From Verrucomicrobiota bacterium (GTDB lineage Bacteria; Verrucomicrobiota; Verrucomicrobiia; Chthoniobacterales; UBA10450), in assembly GCA_005887825.1 (NCBI GenBank), contig VBQC01000001.1:1-37520 (forward strand): a stretch of 37,520 nucleotides of DNA, written 5' to 3'. The first letter of the stretch is position 1. The number at the start of each line of letters is the position of its first letter. Of the stretch, positions 34,962 through 37,520 are shown one piece after another. The notes beneath the pieces are model-generated. The model did not search any database. It had not been told where the DNA came from and was given only the letters and a program-made list of their open reading frames with translations. The position numbers were made by a program, and so were the translations under genes.

Positions 34962-35468
34962 TCATTCCGGTTTTTCGACTACGTAGCGAAGTTGGCCCGC
35001 GGCAGTGCCGCGAAATTGACTTTTGAAAATTGGTGACGGGTTCATCGAAATCAATTCGTAACCCTTCAAGACAAACTCCGGATAAATCCCGTTGCTCGCC
35101 GGCTCGTAAACCTTGTCGCCGCTAAAGGAGCCGTAGAGTTTGTATTCGTAGTTGTTGTCGCTTCCGAATTCGAGGCGTTCGCGGTCCGGCGCAAGCTTCT
35201 CTTTTTCATTTAACATCACTAATTGGGCTTCGCTCCAAGGCTGACCAGGACGGCGGATGTAGCCCCAGAACTTGTAATCAGGTTTGTAATAACGCCGGCC
35301 GATAAAATAATCTCCCGGCGGTTCGGCAGCGATGTGCTGCGCCATCTCGATTCTCGCTTGCTGGATCCCTTGCGGCATGGTTTGGCAGCTACCGAGAAGC
35401 AGCGCGCCAAGCAAAAGGTCGCTTGCCAGGAGAAGGTGAACGGCGCGCGTCATTGTCTGGATCGGCAT
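34962..35468 (-). CDS. Lipoprotein of unknown function (168 aa)
   Basis: A predicted lipoprotein. From the ATG at 35468, a short N-terminus and hydrophobic stretch (AVHLLLASDLLLGALLLGSC) end in a lipobox LGSC with Cys28; an ATG at 35453 is nearly as good. An open frame further upstream reaches 35630 but would bury the signal sequence. The mature part has YFIGRRYYKPDYKFWGYIRRPGQPW and YEYKLYGSFSGDKVYEPASNG, followed by FVLKGYELIS, suggesting a small beta-rich domain. I recognise no family. It is divergent from mlaE, so a link to envelope lipid transport is only a positional guess. Confidence 0.75.
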   Translation of the reverse strand: MPIQTMTRAVHLLLASDLLLGALLLGSCQTMPQGIQQARIEMAQHIAAEPPGDYFIGRRYYKPDYKFWGYIRRPGQPWSEAQLVMLNEKEKLAPDRERLEFGSDNNYEYKLYGSFSGDKVYEPASNGIYPEFVLKGYELISMNPSPIFKSQFRGTAAGQLRYVVEKPE

Positions 35469-35599
35469 CTTTTTATCGCAAGTTTGCTCCGCGCGCAAAC
35501 TGTCGCGTTGCGAAACACAAAGGATTGCATCGCTGCGATCGGCTCGGTAGGTTCCCGGCCAGCCAATTGCCTTTAAGAAGTGGATGCCCAGTGAAAGTG

Positions 35600-35663
35600 A
35601 ATCCTCAAAGAGCGTTGCGCATCCGACCATTCACCATTGACTAATCACTATTCACCAGAGCCA
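35600..35663. repeat. Word repeat before mlaE
   Basis: Near-repeats ACCATTCACCATTGACTAATC and ACTATTCACC occupy the last bases before the mlaE start. This low-complexity pattern is in the same class as other text-like gap repeats here. No ribosome-binding motif is visible in it. Confidence 0.45.
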
Positions 35664-36461
35664 ATGATCGTTCGATTTTTCAGCGCGCTAGGCGCGCCGC
35701 TGCTCGCGTTCTTTCAATATTTGGGGGAGGTTGTGCTGCTCGCGGCCGACACGTTTCGTTCTATTTTTACGCACAAGCTCCGCTGGAAATTATTTCTCAC
35801 TCAAGTCGTCGAAATTGGCTTGCTTTCACAACTTGTAGTCGTGATCACGGGTGCGTTTACCGGCGCGGTCTTCGCGGCTCAAACGTTCTTTCAATTTAAC
35901 AAAATCGGAATGGGATCGGCCACCGGCGCAGTGGTATCGGTCTCAATCTGCCGCGAGCTTGGCCCAGTGCTCACCGCATTGATGGTAGCGGGTCGTGTGG
36001 GCGCAGCGATGTCGGCGGAAATCGGCACAATGAAAGTGACCGAACAGATCGACGCATTACGAGCGCTCGCAGTTTATCCGACCGATTATCTGGTCGTGCC
36101 GCGCGCGCTCGCCATGATGGTGTCGATGCCGCTGCTGGTAGCCGAATGCATCGCCGTCGGCATCGCTGCTGGCTATTTCGTCGCGATTTTTATGCTCGAG
36201 ATCAATGGCACTTATTACATGGCGAACATGGTGCGCTGGACGCGCAACCGCGATATCATCATGGGCTTGTCGAAAGCATTTTGTTTTGGGGTCTTGATTG
36301 TGTTCATCAGTTGTCAGAAAGGGCTGAGCGCGCGCGAAGGCGCCGTCGGTGTGGGCCGGGCAACGACTGAAGCCGTGGTGAACTCCTCGCTCGCGATCCT
36401 GATTTGCAATTTCTTCCTCACGATGTTGCTCAACATCATTTATCCGGCAGGATATCAGTAA
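35664..36461 (+). CDS. mlaE: MlaE-type permease of phospholipid ABC transporter
   Basis: A 265-residue membrane protein of the MlaE/YrbE family. An amphipathic N-terminal helix is followed by about five membrane segments, with the family stretch ICRELGPVLTALMVAGRVGAAMSAEIGTMKVTEQIDAL (about 100-135) as the hallmark. Loop YPTDYLVVPRALAMM and the C-terminal GVGRATTEAVV also fit. With MlaF and MlaD it forms the inner-membrane complex moving phospholipids between the inner and outer membranes. The ATG at 35664 is preferred to a TTG at 35637, which lies within repeat sequence. Confidence 0.94.
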   Translation: MIVRFFSALGAPLLAFFQYLGEVVLLAADTFRSIFTHKLRWKLFLTQVVEIGLLSQLVVVITGAFTGAVFAAQTFFQFNKIGMGSATGAVVSVSICRELGPVLTALMVAGRVGAAMSAEIGTMKVTEQIDALRALAVYPTDYLVVPRALAMMVSMPLLVAECIAVGIAAGYFVAIFMLEINGTYYMANMVRWTRNRDIIMGLSKAFCFGVLIVFISCQKGLSAREGAVGVGRATTEAVVNSSLAILICNFFLTMLLNIIYPAGYQ

Positions 36462-36511
36462 TATCAGGCAGTTGAGAGTTGAGAGTTGTGCGTTGAAAGT
36501 TGTGCGTTGCG
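36462..36511. repeat. GTTGAGAGTT word repeat between mlaE and mlaF
   Basis: The gap holds GTTGAGAGTTGAGAGTTGTG followed by CGTTGAAAGTTGTGCGTTGC: short imperfect repeats with a period of about 7-14 bases. They lie directly before the mlaF start and leave no ordinary ribosome-binding site. Confidence 0.6.
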
Positions 36512-37321
36512 ATGATCGAAGCACCGCCATCTCCAAAGCCGTCCACTAAATCCCATCTGGTCCCCGGTAATTCGTCGCCTATGGTCGCGGTGCGTTCATT
36601 GGCAAAGAAGATTGGGGAACAGGAAATCTTGCGCGGCGTCGATCTCGAGGTCACGCGTGGTGAAACGCTCGCCATCATCGGTCGCAGCGGTGGGGGCAAA
36701 AGCGTTTTGCTCAAACATCTGGTGGGTTTGATGGAACCGGATGCGGGCGAAATTTGGATCGAAGGCCAAAATATTATCGGATTGACCGAGCGCCAGCTCG
36801 GCGCCGTACGAGAAAAGATAGGCATTCTCTTTCAAGGCGCGGCGCTTTTTGATTCGATGACCGTAGCGGAAAACATCGCGTTTCCGTTGCGAGAAGCAGG
36901 CGAACGCAACCCTAAGGTTTTGCGCGAAAAAGTTCGCGAGATGCTCGACGTGGTGGAGCTCGAAGGCCAGGAAGAAAAAATGCCGGAGAGTTTGAGCGGC
37001 GGAATGAAAAAGCGAGTCGGTCTTGCGCGCTCTATCGTTCGCCGGCCCTCCTGCGTGTTGTACGATGAGCCCACGTCCGGACTCGACCCGGTCGTCTCCG
37101 ACAGTATTAATCGCCTGATTCGCCGGTTGCAGAAGCGGCTGGGAATGACCAGCGTCGTGGTCACGCACGACATGAAAAGCGCGTTCGATGTCGCTAATCA
37201 TGTCGCCTACTTGCACGAAGGTCGAATTTATTTCTACGGCACGCCGAACCAGCTGCAGCAGACGAGCGATCCGATTTTGCAGGATTTCTTGCTCGGCCGC
37301 TCCGAAGGTGCGGGCGATTGA
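36512..37321 (+). CDS. mlaF: MlaF-type ATP-binding protein of phospholipid ABC transporter
   Basis: A 269-residue ATPase of the MlaF/Mkl group. Walker A GRSGGGKS is at 57-64, the signature LSGGMKKR is typical of this group, and Walker B gives VLYDEPTSGLDP, with VVVTHDM as H-loop. It energises MlaE. The N-terminal 25 residues are Pro/Ser-rich and unlike the family; the in-frame ATG at 36581 is an alternative start giving a family-length protein. It follows mlaE by 50 bases of repeat sequence. Confidence 0.93.
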   Translation: MIEAPPSPKPSTKSHLVPGNSSPMVAVRSLAKKIGEQEILRGVDLEVTRGETLAIIGRSGGGKSVLLKHLVGLMEPDAGEIWIEGQNIIGLTERQLGAVREKIGILFQGAALFDSMTVAENIAFPLREAGERNPKVLREKVREMLDVVELEGQEEKMPESLSGGMKKRVGLARSIVRRPSCVLYDEPTSGLDPVVSDSINRLIRRLQKRLGMTSVVVTHDMKSAFDVANHVAYLHEGRIYFYGTPNQLQQTSDPILQDFLLGRSEGAGD

Positions 37322-37424
37322 GGTCAATCGCCGCAGCCTGGTATATTCGCGTCTGCGACGCGCGGTTCGGGTGAAGCGTCCCTACCTTGCGAAAATTAGC
37401 AGTAAGACCGACAATTAGCGCTCA
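37322..37424. other. mlaF-mlaD gap with small hairpin
   Basis: The gap contains CGCGTC-TGC-GACGCG, a perfect six-base stem, followed by GGTTCGGGTGAAGCGTCCC. It resembles the palindromic gap elements found elsewhere. No gene or clear ribosome site is seen. Confidence 0.4.
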
Positions 37425-37520
37425 ATGAATCGGCACGAACGAGGTTTGGAATTTAAAGTCGGCGCTTTCGTTTTCGTTGGATTAGCGATGCTGGGTGCGC
37501 TGGTTGTGCAGTTTGGCCGT
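37425..37520 (+). CDS. mlaD: MlaD/MCE-domain protein, 5' end only
   Basis: The first 32 codons of a gene that runs off the window. It begins MNRHERGLEFKVGAFVFVGL, followed by a membrane anchor (AMLGALVVQFGR). The pattern of a short charged N-terminus, E-x-K-V-G, then a single transmembrane helix is typical of MlaD/MCE substrate-binding proteins. The position after mlaE and mlaF strongly supports this. The MCE domain itself is outside the window. Confidence 0.82.
   Translation, partial: MNRHERGLEFKVGAFVFVGLAMLGALVVQFGR

Noticed and set aside
11264-37424. tRNA, rRNA, riboswitch or CRISPR features in the gaps
   Set aside because: No cloverleaf, GGTTCRANTCC-like arm, regularly spaced repeats or known riboswitch core was recognised by eye; a covariance-model scan would be needed to exclude them.

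Overview
The window reads as a chromosomal segment of a diderm bacterium, most likely a soil-type Verrucomicrobiota (Chthoniobacterales/Spartobacteria-like). This is an inference from gene content and repeat style, not from a marker gene. Supporting it are Mla-type lipid transport genes, several lipoproteins with lipoboxes, two L,D-transpeptidases, Trp/Tyr-rich secreted proteins, weak or absent Shine-Dalgarno sites before many core genes, and many small palindromic and word-like intergenic repeats. GC content looks mid-50s by eye. There is no sign of a prophage, CRISPR array, rRNA, tRNA or full-length insertion sequence.

Left part (1-11.3 kb). The end of an L,D-transpeptidase on the + strand faces a long co-directional run on the - strand: hutH, hutU, ftcD, hutI, tig, clpP, clpX, cinA. 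The first four genes break histidine down to glutamate, passing the formimino group to folate through a two-domain FtcD. The next three encode trigger factor and the ClpXP protease. cinA (NMN deamidase type) closes the run. Several junctions overlap by 1-4 bases.

Middle (11.3-25.2 kb). Two tandem copies of a tiny lipoprotein gene with TTG starts and a well-conserved leader lie beside a signal-less L,D-transpeptidase. Then come asd (+), a large secreted W/Y-rich protein with a Pro/Gly-rich repetitive tail (-), and a purine cluster purL-purF-purM (-). A small Thr-rich secreted protein, an unknown membrane-anchored protein, a class III aminotransferase, transaldolase and trmL follow on the + strand.

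Right part (25.2-37.5 kb, mostly +). Two paralogous secreted basic proteins with a C-terminal peptidoglycan-binding domain are followed by a lone LolD-type ATPase and ilvE. Next is a tight mcsA-mcsB-clpC operon, the protein-arginine-phosphorylation/ClpC degradation system, without an adjacent ctsR. A XerC/D-type recombinase and a lipoprotein lie on the - strand. Finally mlaE-mlaF-mlaD begins and runs off the end.

The most unusual signal is how small palindromic elements sit exactly at gene borders. One family (TGTCAT...ATGACA ends) supplies the likely ATG of both purM and xerC. Another overlaps the tal stop codon and ends two bases before trmL. Two further palindrome-rich stretches appear to have been inserted in frame inside purL.
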